From positions 1 to 49,261 of the forward strand of contig CAZXEU010000083.1 of assembly GCA_964639665.1 (NCBI GenBank): DNA of 49,261 bases. The letters run 5' to 3'. Made by a program: the position numbers and the translations under genes. This DNA comes from CAZXEU01 sp964639665 (GTDB lineage: Bacteria > Bacteroidota > Rhodothermia > Rhodothermales > Bin80). How positions within the stretch are numbered: the first letter of the stretch is position 1; every line of letters begins with the position of its first letter. A model generated the notes under the pieces. It was not told the DNA's origin, did not search any database, and saw only the letters and a program-made list of their open reading frames with translations. Of the stretch, positions 1 through 8,817 are shown piece by piece.

Positions 1-1840
1 CTATACGCTCGACGAGCTCTCCAACGAGGTAACGGGCACCACGAGCGCGTGCTTCGAGCCTGCCATCGACTACGTGGTGACCAAGATTCCGCGGTGGAAT
101 TTTGACAAGTTCGAAGGAGTGGACGAGGAGCTGTCTACCCAGATGAAAGCCGTCGGCGAGGTGATGGCCATAGGCCGTACGTTTACCGAGAGCTTGCAGA
201 AGGCGTGGCAAAGCCTGGAAATCGGCTATGCCGGACTTGGAGCCGACCGCGACGAGGCCAGCCGCATGACGGTGCGCGAGCGCCTCCGAAAGCCGTACTG
301 GGACCGCACCCTCCAGATCCGCAACGCCTTCAAGCTTGGCGCCTCTGTCGACGAGGTCCACGACATTACCAAGGTGGACCCCTGGTTCCTGCGGCAGATC
401 CGGTCACTGGTTGAGCTGGAAGCCGAGCTGCGCACGTATCGCCTGCGCGACTTGGACACGGACCTTCTTCGCACGGCCAAGGAGAACGGCTTTTCGGACG
501 CGCAGATCGCGTACCTCCTGGAGGGAGAGCACGCGGAAGAGGACGTGCGGCGCCTCCGCCTTAAGTCCGGCATTCGCAGCACGTTCCAGCTCGTGGATAC
601 CTGCGCGGGAGAGTTTCCCGCCCAGACGCCGTACTACTATTCTTCGTACGGGGACTCGAACGAGAGTCCGAAGACCGAAGGACGCAAGATCATAATTCTG
701 GGGAGCGGACCGAACCGCATAGGACAGGGCATCGAGTTCGATTACTCCTGCGTCCACGGCGTGCTGGCGACGCGTGAGCTCGGCTACGAGGCCATCATGA
801 TCAACTGCAACCCGGAAACCGTCTCGACCGACTTCGATATTGCGAGCCGGCTGTATTTCGAGCCCGTGTTCTGGGAGAGGGTGCTGGATGTCATCGAGCA
901 CGAAAGGCCCGAAGGCGTGATTGTCCAGCTGGGTGGCCAGACTGCGCTCAAGCTGGCAGGCCAGCTTACCGAAATCGGCATACCCATACTCGGCACGTCC
1001 TACGAAATGATGGACCTGGCGGAGAACCGGGGCAAGTTTTCCGAAGTGCTGGAGGAGCTCGGCATACCTTCTCCCGAGTACGGCATGGCCAACACGGTCT
1101 ACGGCGCCGTGCGGGTGGCGGAAAGCATAGGGTACCCCATACTGGTCAGGCCCAGTTACGTGCTGGGCGGCCGGGGCATGCGCATTGCCCTCAACAAGGA
1201 AGAGGTCGAGCAATATGTGACCAACATCCTGAGGTCCATGCCGGGCAACGAGATACTCCTGGACCTGTTCTTTGACGACAGCATTGAGATCGACGTGGAC
1301 GCCGTGCGCGATGGAGAGGACGTGTGGATTACAGGGATCATGCAGCATATCGAGCCCGCGGGGGTCCATTCGGGCGACTCGACGGCCGTGCTGCCTCCCT
1401 ATTCGCTGTCAGAGCCGATTCTCGCGACCATCAGGCAGTACGTCACGAAGATCGCACATCGGCTGGACGTCAGAGGGCTTATCAACGTGCAACTTATCGT
1501 AAAGGACGAGCGTGTGTATGTGATAGAGGCCAACCCCCGGGCCTCGCGCACGGTGCCGTTTGTGGCCAAGGCGACAGGGATACCCGTGGCCCGGATTGCC
1601 ACGCACGTGATTCTGGGCCACAAGCTCGCTCCGATGCGCGAGCGCGGGGAGCTTGAATCAATGCTGGAGGGTTTTGCCATCAAGGAGCCCGTGTTTTCGT
1701 GGGACAAGTTTCCCGAAGTGCGCAAGGAACTGGGCCCCGAAATGAAGTCGACCGGGGAAGCCATAGCGTTCGTGGATGCGCTCACGGACGCGCATTTCAG
1801 CCGGCCGTACGAGATGCGCAACCTGTATCTGTCGCGGTAG
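1..1840 (+). CDS. carB: Carbamoyl-phosphate synthase large subunit, 3' part
   Basis: Makes carbamoyl phosphate from ammonia, bicarbonate and two ATP for pyrimidine and arginine synthesis; cytoplasmic partner of CarA. The gene enters from the left edge: reading from base 2 the frame is open and gives typical CarB sequence (TGTTSACFEPAIDYVVTKIP) before any start, so the first GTG at 74 is internal. What remains is the end of the first synthetase half, the oligomerisation region (residues about 100-200 of the visible part) and the whole second ATP-grasp half (GSGPNRIGQGIEFDYSC, then RPSYVLGGRGM and EANPRASRTVPF). The protein stops right after the second synthetase core (GPEMKSTGEAIAF plus about 25 residues), so the roughly 130-residue C-terminal MGS-like allosteric domain of E. 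coli CarB is absent. As I recall, shorter CarB proteins occur in Bacteroidota. yebC follows after 9 bases. Confidence 0.97.
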   Translation, partial: YTLDELSNEVTGTTSACFEPAIDYVVTKIPRWNFDKFEGVDEELSTQMKAVGEVMAIGRTFTESLQKAWQSLEIGYAGLGADRDEASRMTVRERLRKPYWDRTLQIRNAFKLGASVDEVHDITKVDPWFLRQIRSLVELEAELRTYRLRDLDTDLLRTAKENGFSDAQIAYLLEGEHAEEDVRRLRLKSGIRSTFQLVDTCAGEFPAQTPYYYSSYGDSNESPKTEGRKIIILGSGPNRIGQGIEFDYSCVHGVLATRELGYEAIMINCNPETVSTDFDIASRLYFEPVFWERVLDVIEHERPEGVIVQLGGQTALKLAGQLTEIGIPILGTSYEMMDLAENRGKFSEVLEELGIPSPEYGMANTVYGAVRVAESIGYPILVRPSYVLGGRGMRIALNKEEVEQYVTNILRSMPGNEILLDLFFDDSIEIDVDAVRDGEDVWITGIMQHIEPAGVHSGDSTAVLPPYSLSEPILATIRQYVTKIAHRLDVRGLINVQLIVKDERVYVIEANPRASRTVPFVAKATGIPVARIATHVILGHKLAPMRERGELESMLEGFAIKEPVFSWDKFPEVRKELGPEMKSTGEAIAFVDALTDAHFSRPYEMRNLYLSR

Positions 1841-1849
1841 CACCGGAAA

Positions 1850-2572
1850 ATGGCAGGCCACAACAAATGGTCGAAGATCAAGCGGCAGAAGGCCGTCACC
1901 GACATTCGCAGGTCGAAAGTCTGGGCACGGATTTCGCGTGACATCACGCTGACTGCCCGGGAAGGCGGCGGTGATCCCGGCATGAACGCAAAGCTTGCCC
2001 TGGTCGTGCAGAAGGCCAAGGGCGAGAACATGCCGAAAGAGAACATTGAGCGGGCCATCAAGCGCGGCACTGGTGAAATAGAGGGCCAGGATTACGAGGA
2101 GCACACGTACGAAGGCTACGCGGCGGGCGGCGTGGCCATACTCGTGGAGGCCCTGACCGACAACACCAACCGGACGGTGGCGGCGCTACGGAGCCTGTTT
2201 TCCAAGCACGGCGGTGGCCTCGGGAAGGCCGGCTCGGTGGCCTACCTCTTTGACCGCAAGGGGGTAATCCAGATTCCGGCTGCCGAACACGATGAAATGG
2301 AGCTGTTCGAGCTCGTCGCGGAAGCCGGAGCGGAAGATCTGGAAGAGGACGATGGCATGTTCATGGTTACTACGTCCGTGGAGGACTTCGACGGCGTACA
2401 GGTAGAGCTCTTGGAGGCTGGAATCCGGCCTGCGGAGGCCGCTCTCGTTCGTCTTCCCAGGACCACCGTGACCGCGGAGGAGTCCCTGGCGACGCGGACC
2501 AGGACTTTTATCGAACGTCTTGAAGAGCACCAGGACGTGCAGGCCGTCTACTCCAATCTCTCGCTGTCGTGA
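1850..2572 (+). CDS. yebC: YebC/PmpR family protein
   Basis: A 240-residue member of the YebC/PmpR (TACO1-like) family. Members bind nucleic acid or ribosomes; some act as transcription regulators and others help translation through proline-rich stretches. Which role applies here cannot be told from sequence. The start MAGHNKWSKIKRQKA matches the conserved family N-terminus, followed by the typical GGGDPGMNAKLALVVQKAK and NMPKENIERAIKRGTG blocks and the GGVAILVEALTDN segment. Length is normal. It begins 9 bases after carB, and its TGA overlaps the GTG start of ruvC by 4 bases. The yebC-ruvC link is common in bacteria, so the pair is probably cotranscribed. Confidence 0.96.
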   Translation: MAGHNKWSKIKRQKAVTDIRRSKVWARISRDITLTAREGGGDPGMNAKLALVVQKAKGENMPKENIERAIKRGTGEIEGQDYEEHTYEGYAAGGVAILVEALTDNTNRTVAALRSLFSKHGGGLGKAGSVAYLFDRKGVIQIPAAEHDEMELFELVAEAGAEDLEEDDGMFMVTTSVEDFDGVQVELLEAGIRPAEAALVRLPRTTVTAEESLATRTRTFIERLEEHQDVQAVYSNLSLS

Positions 2573-3099
2573 CTATCCTCGGCATAGATCCCGGCTCGCT
2601 GCGTACGGGCTACGGGATCGTGCGCATGGAAGGGCGGACCTGCAGGGCCCTCGACTACGGCGTGTGGGACCTGTCATCCAAGTCTGACCATGCCGACAGG
2701 CTCAAGGCCATTTATGGCGAGGTGGCAGGTCTGATAGAGCGGCGCACGCCGGAAGTGTGTGCCGTCGAAATGCCGGTCTATGGCAAGAACCCGCAGTCGA
2801 TGCTCAAGCTGGGACGCGCCCAGGCCGCGGCCATGCTGGCGGCGCTTCACGCGGACATTCCCGTGGCGCAATACACGCCGAAGACCGTCAAACAGTCCGT
2901 TACCGGAAACGGCAATGCCTCCAAGGAGCAGGTCCGGTACATGGTAGAGAGACTCCTGGTGTTTTCCGATGCGGCCGGGGCCCTGCGGCACGACGCTTCG
3001 GATGCACTTGCCATCGCCCTTTGTCACAGCCACCGGAGCGTGGCCCTGCGGTACGCGGACTGGTCGGAGTTTCTGCGAGCCAATCCGGGGCGGGTGTGA
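2569..3099 (+). CDS. ruvC: Crossover junction endodeoxyribonuclease RuvC
   Basis: Holliday-junction resolvase: a dimer that cuts four-way junctions symmetrically, normally with the RuvAB motor. The 176-residue length is usual. The four acidic catalytic positions are visible: D7 in GIDPG, E67 in VCAVEMPVYG, and D142 and D145 in the RHDASDALAIA motif near the end. The start is a GTG that overlaps the last codons of yebC (4 bases), implying translational coupling. No ruvA or ruvB lies in the window. Codon use and GC match its neighbours, so it looks like core chromosome. Confidence 0.96.
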   Translation: MTILGIDPGSLRTGYGIVRMEGRTCRALDYGVWDLSSKSDHADRLKAIYGEVAGLIERRTPEVCAVEMPVYGKNPQSMLKLGRAQAAAMLAALHADIPVAQYTPKTVKQSVTGNGNASKEQVRYMVERLLVFSDAAGALRHDASDALAIALCHSHRSVALRYADWSEFLRANPGRV

Positions 3100-3127
3100 G
3101 GCAGGTTCAAGAAAACAGCAAGCTTCC

Positions 3128-3814
3128 ATGAAGGACAACGGTGAGCAGTTCCTCTGTGTGTCCCAGGCGGAGGTATTGGCTCTGCTCAGGTATTCCCTTA
3201 AGGAAGGGCAGGGCAAAGGCCAGACCACGGACTTAACGGCAGCTCTTTGTGAAGCAGAATCACCGCAAAAAACACAAAGGGTTTTAGCTGCATACGGGGA
3301 GTTGGTACAGGCTACCAAGCCGGTGAGTGGTAGGTCTGTTATTGACAGCGAACAGAGCGGCTTTGGGCGAATGGCCTGGATCACAGTGATCGCGACGGTG
3401 GTGTTCATTCTGGCAGCCGGAAATCTCATGGCAGATAGCTGGGCCGCGAGCCTCACTGAGCCCGGCGATAATGGTGTCTGGCTTGGGCTCAAACAACACG
3501 TGTGGGACAAGCTGACGCCATTCCTTTGGGGAGCCCTAGGGTCGTGTGTCTTTCTGCTAAAGACCTTGCAGGACTTGGCGAGACGCTCCGAATATGAGAA
3601 GCGCAAGCTAAAGGGATGGGGCACGAGGATTGTGCTTGGTGGCATTTTGGCTGCGATTGCCGTAATGTTTGTGCATCCGGCGTCGTTTGATAGTGGTGTC
3701 GTACCGCTTACGCCGGCGGCTCTTGCGTTTTTTGTTGGTTTGAGTGTCAAGGCGTTCTACAAGGCCTTAGAACGCGCAGTGGACAAGATCACGGCCGCGA
3801 TCGGCGGGAAGTAG
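3128..3814 (+). CDS. Orphan membrane protein, unknown family
   Basis: Not recognised. The likely protein is 228 residues from ATG 3128 (MKDNGEQFLC). The frame is open further upstream, but that part lies over ruvC and looks like non-coding shadow. The first ~85 residues are soluble and polar. Four hydrophobic stretches follow: MAWITVIATVVFILAAGN, LTPFLWGALGSCVFLLKTL, IVLGGILAAIAVMF and LTPAALAFFVGLSVKAF. A charged loop (ARRSEYEKRKLKGWG) sits between the second and third. By eye its GC content is clearly lower than that of ruvC before it and the protease after it, which suggests an acquired gene. The shape (cytosolic head plus small helical bundle) resembles many uncharacterised accessory membrane proteins, but no function can be assigned. 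Confidence 0.7.
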   Translation: MKDNGEQFLCVSQAEVLALLRYSLKEGQGKGQTTDLTAALCEAESPQKTQRVLAAYGELVQATKPVSGRSVIDSEQSGFGRMAWITVIATVVFILAAGNLMADSWAASLTEPGDNGVWLGLKQHVWDKLTPFLWGALGSCVFLLKTLQDLARRSEYEKRKLKGWGTRIVLGGILAAIAVMFVHPASFDSGVVPLTPAALAFFVGLSVKAFYKALERAVDKITAAIGGK

Positions 3815-3881
3815 AAGCTCCGGGAATCGTAGTATAGAGCGCCGGCCGGTTACGGTCATCCACGCTCCATAACAGCCTGCA

Positions 3882-6800
3882 GTGCCGATGTTGCCAAGCC
3901 CATATCCCGCAGCGCCCCTTTTTCGCCGCGCAACCCTGATTTTTGTCGCCGCCGGACTCGCCTCCGCCCCAGCCTGGGCACAGGGCAGCCGGTTTCTGCA
4001 CCAGCCGGACGCAAGTGCTTCCCACATCGTCTTTGTGCACGCGAATGACCTCTGGCTGGTTGCCCGCACCGGAGGCAATGCCGTGCGCCTTACCAGCTCC
4101 GATGGCGCAGAAACAGACCCGTCGTTCAGCGACGACGGAGAGTGGATTGCCTTTACCGGCCAGTACGAAGGCAATACCGACGTGTACCTGATGCCGGTAG
4201 AAGGCGGCCAGCCGGCGCGGCTCACCTGGCATCCGGCGGCGGACGTGGTGCAGGGCTGGACATCCGACGGCCGGATCCTCTTTCGGTCCGGCCGGGAGGG
4301 CGTGCCCACCAGGCTATGGAAATTCTACGCGGTATCCACATTAGGCGGACTGCCGGAGGCGCTCGATCTCCCCCAGGCCTACAGTGGGGGCATGTCGGCA
4401 GACGGCGCCTATCTGGCCTACCAGGAGATCGGACAGTGGGACCCGGAATGGCGCAACTACCGCGGAGGCCAGGCGCAGCCCGTAGGTATTGTGTCCACTG
4501 ACACGTGGGAGCGGCAGACGCCTTCATGGGAAGGAGAGCGGCACATGGATCCGGTCTGGATGGACGGTGTCGTCTACTACATTTCGGAGCGTGACTGGGC
4601 GGGCAACGTCTGGTCGTTTGATCCGCGCACGGGAGCCGAGAGGCAGCTGACCCGCCACGCCGACTTCGACGTTAAGTCCTTGGGGGCCGGGGCCGGCATA
4701 GTGGTCTATGAGCAGGCGGGCTACCTGCATGCCATGGATCCAGTCGCCGGCAGCGCGCAAAGGCTGGAAATCCATGTCGCGGGTGATATGAACTGGTCCC
4801 GGGCGCGCTGGGAGGACGTGCCTCCGACGGCGTTGCGCAGCGCCAGGCTTTCTCCGTCAGGCAAGCGCGCGCTCTTCGAGTGGCGCGGCGAACTATTCAC
4901 TGTGCCAACAGAAGACGGATCATGGCGCAACATCACCCGCACACCGGGCATCGCCGACCGGCACCCGGTGTGGTCCCCGCACGGCGAGCACATCGCGTGG
5001 TTCAGCGATGCGCCGGGCGAATACGGCCTGGTAATTGCCGCACAGGACGGATCTGATGCGCGCCGCGTCGACATTGTGGATCCGTCCTTTTACTTTCAGC
5101 CGGCGTGGTCGCCCGACGGAGAGAAGCTGGCCTTTACTGATACCCATTACCGCGTGCTTGTCCTGGACATTGCCTCCGGCGAAGTCACCCACGTGGATAC
5201 GGACCGCTTCGCCCATCCGCAGCGCTCCATGAATCCCGTGTGGTCACCCGATTCCCGGTGGATCGCCTACGCGCGGCGTCAGGACAACCAGCTGCGTGCC
5301 ATCTTTGTCCACGATACGGTCTCCGGAAGTACGCACAGGCTAACGGACGCTGCAGCGGATGCCATTACGCCCGTTTGGGATGATTCGGGGGAGATTCTGT
5401 ATCTGCTCGCCTCAACGGATTTCGGCCTCAACACGGGCTGGCTGGACATGACCTCGTACGACCGCCCGGTGACGCGCTCGCTTTACGTCGTGCTGCTGGG
5501 AGCCGATGCGCCGTCCCCGTTTCTTCCCCGAAGCGACGAGGAATCGGAAGAGGAGGAGGATGAATCCGACGATCAGGAAGAAGATGCAGCGCCGGAGGTC
5601 GTCATTGACATCGAGGGAATCGGGCGCCGCACCATCGCCGCGCCGGGACTGCCTGCGGGGGACTACACCGGCCTCGTGCCAGGACCTGCCGGATCCGTCT
5701 TTGTGCTGGAGGCCGACAGCGACGGCCCGGGCGCGAAGCTTCTCAAGTACACGCTGGAAGACAGGGAGGCGGAGGACTTTGCCGAGGCCGTGGCATCGGC
5801 TTCGGTCTCGCATGACCGCAAGAAGCTCCTCTTTCGCAGCGGCAGCGCCTGGCGCGTCGTAGGCACGGAGTCGGCACCTTCCGGAGGCGACGACCAGCTT
5901 GACCTGGGCGGCGTCCGCGTGCGCGTCGAGCCTGAGGCCGAGTATGCGCAGATGCTGCGGGACGGCTGGCGCTTCATGCGGGACTTTCTCTACGTCGACA
6001 ACCAGCACGGCGCGCCCTGGGACGATGTCTGGACGTGGTATTCGGCGTGGCTTCCGGACGTGCGTCACCGCTCGGACTTTACGCGCCTTCTGGACATGCT
6101 CTCGGGCGAAATCGCCGTGGGGCACTCCTACGTAAGCGGCGGAGACATGCCCGCTCTGACGTCACCCCGCACGGGCCTTTTGGGCATTGACCTCGCCCAG
6201 GACGCATCCGGATTCTACCGCATCGCGCATATTTACGCGGGAGATACGTGGACGCCGGGTGCCACCGGGCCTCTTGCCGTGCCGGGAATGGACGTAGAGG
6301 CGGGCGATTACCTGGTAGCCATCGACGGTGTGGAGCTCCGTGCGCCGGTCAATCCCTTCCGGTTGTTGGAGGGCACGGCCGGGAGGACGATTACGATTAG
6401 CGTTTCGACGGGGCCCGCGGCAGACGGCGCACGCGACATCCTGGTGGAGCCGGTCTCCAGTGAGGGCAACTTGCGCCGGTCGGCCTGGGTGGCCGGCAAC
6501 CAGGCCCTTGTGGACTCGCTCAGCGGCGGGCGGCTTGCCTATGTCTGGCTTCCCAATACCGGCAGGGGAGGCTACGAGTACTTCAATCGCATGTACTATG
6601 CCCAGAAGGATCGCCAGGGTGCCGTTATCGACGAGCGCAACAACGGGGGCGGATCCGCCGCCGACTACATCGTCGATATGCTGGACCGGGATCTGACCGG
6701 CTATTTCAATTCGCGCGCGGGTGATCGCAAGCCGTGGACCCAGCCCATGGCAGCGCTGTTCGGGCCGAAGGTGATGGTCATCAACGAGCGCGCCGGCTCC

Positions 6801-7157
6801 GGCGGGGACCTATTGCCCTACCTGTTTCGCTTCAAGGGCATCGGCCCGCTGGTTGGCACGCGCACGTGGGGCGGACTCGTGGGCACCTGGGACACGCCTC
6901 CGCTTATCGATGGCGGCCGCTTTGTGGCGCCCCGGGGCGGCTTTTTCGACGTGCACGGCAACTGGGCGGTGGAAGGAGAGGGCATTGCGCCCGATATCGA
7001 GGTGCGCAACGATCCGGCGCCGGTCATAGCGGGCGGCGACCCTCAGCTGGAGACTGCGGTCCGGGAAGCGCTCAGGCTCCTGGAGACAGAGCAGGTCCGA
7101 TTCGCCGACGAGCCGCCGCCTCCCGTGAGATGGAAACGGCCGGCAAATGGCCAGTAG
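3882..7157 (+). CDS. Tricorn-like S41 family peptidase, exported
   Basis: A 1091-residue tricorn-protease homologue. Tricorn enzymes feed peptides through beta-propellers to a serine-protease core. After a GTG start (an ATG lies two codons later) there is a signal peptide (RRATLIFVAAGLASAPAWAQ), so it probably works in the periplasm. Residues ~40-540 carry repeated WD40-like/TolB-like blades (SPDGEKLAFTDT, SPHGEHIAWFSD). A highly acidic linker lies around 553-570, a PDZ-like domain around 764-860, and an S41 domain from there to the end. Likely catalytic parts are the GHSYV motif near 747, the nucleophile serine of AGSGGD near 972, and the glutamate in AVEGEGIAPDIEV near 1030. No partner peptidase gene is adjacent. 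Family assignment is firm; substrate is unknown. Confidence 0.9.
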   Translation: MPMLPSPYPAAPLFRRATLIFVAAGLASAPAWAQGSRFLHQPDASASHIVFVHANDLWLVARTGGNAVRLTSSDGAETDPSFSDDGEWIAFTGQYEGNTDVYLMPVEGGQPARLTWHPAADVVQGWTSDGRILFRSGREGVPTRLWKFYAVSTLGGLPEALDLPQAYSGGMSADGAYLAYQEIGQWDPEWRNYRGGQAQPVGIVSTDTWERQTPSWEGERHMDPVWMDGVVYYISERDWAGNVWSFDPRTGAERQLTRHADFDVKSLGAGAGIVVYEQAGYLHAMDPVAGSAQRLEIHVAGDMNWSRARWEDVPPTALRSARLSPSGKRALFEWRGELFTVPTEDGSWRNITRTPGIADRHPVWSPHGEHIAWFSDAPGEYGLVIAAQDGSDARRVDIVDPSFYFQPAWSPDGEKLAFTDTHYRVLVLDIASGEVTHVDTDRFAHPQRSMNPVWSPDSRWIAYARRQDNQLRAIFVHDTVSGSTHRLTDAAADAITPVWDDSGEILYLLASTDFGLNTGWLDMTSYDRPVTRSLYVVLLGADAPSPFLPRSDEESEEEEDESDDQEEDAAPEVVIDIEGIGRRTIAAPGLPAGDYTGLVPGPAGSVFVLEADSDGPGAKLLKYTLEDREAEDFAEAVASASVSHDRKKLLFRSGSAWRVVGTESAPSGGDDQLDLGGVRVRVEPEAEYAQMLRDGWRFMRDFLYVDNQHGAPWDDVWTWYSAWLPDVRHRSDFTRLLDMLSGEIAVGHSYVSGGDMPALTSPRTGLLGIDLAQDASGFYRIAHIYAGDTWTPGATGPLAVPGMDVEAGDYLVAIDGVELRAPVNPFRLLEGTAGRTITISVSTGPAADGARDILVEPVSSEGNLRRSAWVAGNQALVDSLSGGRLAYVWLPNTGRGGYEYFNRMYYAQKDRQGAVIDERNNGGGSAADYIVDMLDRDLTGYFNSRAGDRKPWTQPMAALFGPKVMVINERAGSGGDLLPYLFRFKGIGPLVGTRTWGGLVGTWDTPPLIDGGRFVAPRGGFFDVHGNWAVEGEGIAPDIEVRNDPAPVIAGGDPQLETAVREALRLLETEQVRFADEPPPPVRWKRPANGQ

Positions 7158-7213
7158 CGCCGCGGCGGGGAAGCGTAGGGGGCTTGCTGTCTCGGGGCGC
7201 GCGGGCGCGACAA

Positions 7214-7495
7214 CTAGTCGCGGGGCAGTCCGCGCTCCTCGTCCCGCACCCGGATTACCTCTTCCACTTCGTTTCCGTCCAGGGCACCCCCCGAGAGCCG
7301 GAGAATTAGCGTGGTAATGTGCGTCGCCTTGACAGGGACCTGCTTCCACTCGGGGTGGGCCTGCTCAATGATGCTGACCAGGATGCGGAGGTAGGCGTAT
7401 CGCTTCTCGGGAGCGGGCAGCGTCGCGATGGCGCGCGCAAAAAGCTCGGCGTTTCGCCCTACCTGACGGTCTTGTATCTTGTCTCGGTAGGGCAT
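7214..7495 (-). CDS. DUF4290-like small protein
   Basis: A 93-residue protein from ATG 7495; a TTG five codons upstream (7510) is an alternative start. The YRDKIQDRQVGRNAELFARAI and IIEQAHPEWKQVP segments resemble the DUF4290 family of Bacteroidota, which has a YGRNIQ-type start and helices. The match is from memory and only moderate. The protein looks helical, soluble and charged, with no signal peptide. It reads convergently with the tricorn-like protease (56 bases between stops) and divergently from the small gene at 7630. The biochemical role of the family is not known to me. Confidence 0.6.
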   Translation of the reverse strand: MPYRDKIQDRQVGRNAELFARAIATLPAPEKRYAYLRILVSIIEQAHPEWKQVPVKATHITTLILRLSGGALDGNEVEEVIRVRDEERGLPRD

Positions 7496-7629
7496 TGCAT
7501 TCTGCGCCAAATGCCAGTGTAATCACCAGTATGATACCCAACCGCCGAGCACATTACAACGCCTGTCCGGACCGCTGAATCCGCGCGTCCCGGCTGGCGT
7601 AAGACAGCGCGGCCCATACCTGCCGGCAC

Positions 7630-7911
7630 ATGCCGCATCCGACCAAAGTTCGCAGCCCTTTTCGCGTAGATCGCCTGCCTGCGGTGTCCCTGCACCACTG
7701 GAGGGCACGCACCAAGCCGGCGCTGCGGAAGGGAGAGCTGGTATACTACGGCCCGCTTCCGGAGCAGTACGGCATCGGCGAGGTGCAGCATATCTTCGGA
7801 CCGTTCGTATGCGTCGATTTCAGGGGGACGGGGCTGTCCAGCGTGCATGAGGACATTATTGACGAGCGGTACCTGATTCCGATTTCGGATCCCGCCAGAT
7901 CGCTGCTCTAG
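7630..7911 (+). CDS. Small conserved-looking protein upstream of ABC genes
   Basis: Not recognised. It has 93 residues; the C-terminal half (KGELVYYGPLPEQYGIGEV, then FGPFVCVDFRGTG) is rich in alternating hydrophobic residues and looks like a compact beta-barrel of SH3/KOW type. The N-terminal ~25 residues are basic and may not all be translated. Its stop lies 3 bases before the GTG start of the ABC ATPase, which argues for a shared transcript and for the gene being real. Possibly a small protein tied to expression of the exporter; this is inference from position only. Confidence 0.55.
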   Translation: MPHPTKVRSPFRVDRLPAVSLHHWRARTKPALRKGELVYYGPLPEQYGIGEVQHIFGPFVCVDFRGTGLSSVHEDIIDERYLIPISDPARSLL

Positions 7912-7914
7912 TAC

Positions 7915-8817
7915 GTGGACGGTCTAACCGTACAGAACGTCACGAAGCGGTACGGCAGCCTTGTGGCGGTGGATACGGCCACATTTGAAGCGCGCCCGGG
8001 TCGCATACTGGGCCTTCTGGGGCCGAACGGGGCAGGCAAGACGTCCACGATCCGCATGATCACGGACATCCTGCGGCCGGACGAGGGACAGATTCTGCTG
8101 GATGGCCGTGCGGTCGGGGCCTGGAGCCGCGAGCGGATGGGATATCTGCCTGAAGAGCGCGGACTGTACAAGAAGCTGCGCGTGGGAGAGCAGCTGCGGT
8201 ACCTGGCGGCGCTCAAGGGGATGGACCGCAGCGAGGCCACGCGAAGCATTCGCTACTGGCTGGAGCGCCTGGGTCTCACCGCATGGGAGGGCAGAAAGGC
8301 GAATGAGCTCTCCAAGGGCATGCAGCAGAAGGTCCAGTTCATTGCCACGATACTTCCCAAGCCGCGCCTCGTGATTCTGGATGAGCCCTTCAGCGGCCTG
8401 GATCCCATAAACAGCGAGCTGCTGCGGGAGATCATCGCAGAAATCCGCACCGCAGGCAGCATCGTGCTATTTGCGAGCCACCGGATGGAGCAGGTAGAGC
8501 AGATCTGTGACGACATCTGCCTGATCGCCAAGGGCCGGATCGTGCTGCACGGAGCACTGCGAGAAATAAAGCGCAGCTTCGGGCGCGACATGCTGAACCT
8601 GGAATTTGAGGGAGACGCGGCCTTTCTTGAGGCCATGGAAAAAAGAGGCCGCATCAGGATCACGGACCGGGGTCCGCAGCGCTACAGCGTGCGGCTGATG
8701 GACGGGACGCGACCCAGGGAGATCCTGACCCTGATGCTCCGGCATGCCCGGGACATTTATTGCTATGAGCTCGTGGAGCCCTCGCTGAACGAGATTTTCG
8801 TACGGACGGTGAGCTAG
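7915..8817 (+). CDS. ABC exporter ATP-binding protein, NatA-type
   Basis: A 300-residue ABC ATPase. Walker A is GPNGAGKTS (residues 36-44), the signature is LSKGMQQKVQ (about 134), and Walker B plus D-loop is LVILDEPFSGLDP (about 157), followed by the H-loop in FASHRMEQVEQ. The last ~75 residues form the extra C-terminal domain (DUF4162-like) typical of NatA-type exporters. The start is a GTG 3 bases after the preceding small gene; the ATG of the permease follows the stop directly, so the three genes form an operon. By family it should energise export of sodium ions, a drug or another small solute; the substrate cannot be read from sequence. Confidence 0.93.
   Translation: MDGLTVQNVTKRYGSLVAVDTATFEARPGRILGLLGPNGAGKTSTIRMITDILRPDEGQILLDGRAVGAWSRERMGYLPEERGLYKKLRVGEQLRYLAALKGMDRSEATRSIRYWLERLGLTAWEGRKANELSKGMQQKVQFIATILPKPRLVILDEPFSGLDPINSELLREIIAEIRTAGSIVLFASHRMEQVEQICDDICLIAKGRIVLHGALREIKRSFGRDMLNLEFEGDAAFLEAMEKRGRIRITDRGPQRYSVRLMDGTRPREILTLMLRHARDIYCYELVEPSLNEIFVRTVS

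Noticed and set aside
404..1369. 321-codon minus-strand frame inside carB
   Set aside because: It lies fully antisense to an unmistakable CarB; the composition (rich in His, Val, Arg) is that of a shadow frame in GC-rich coding DNA.
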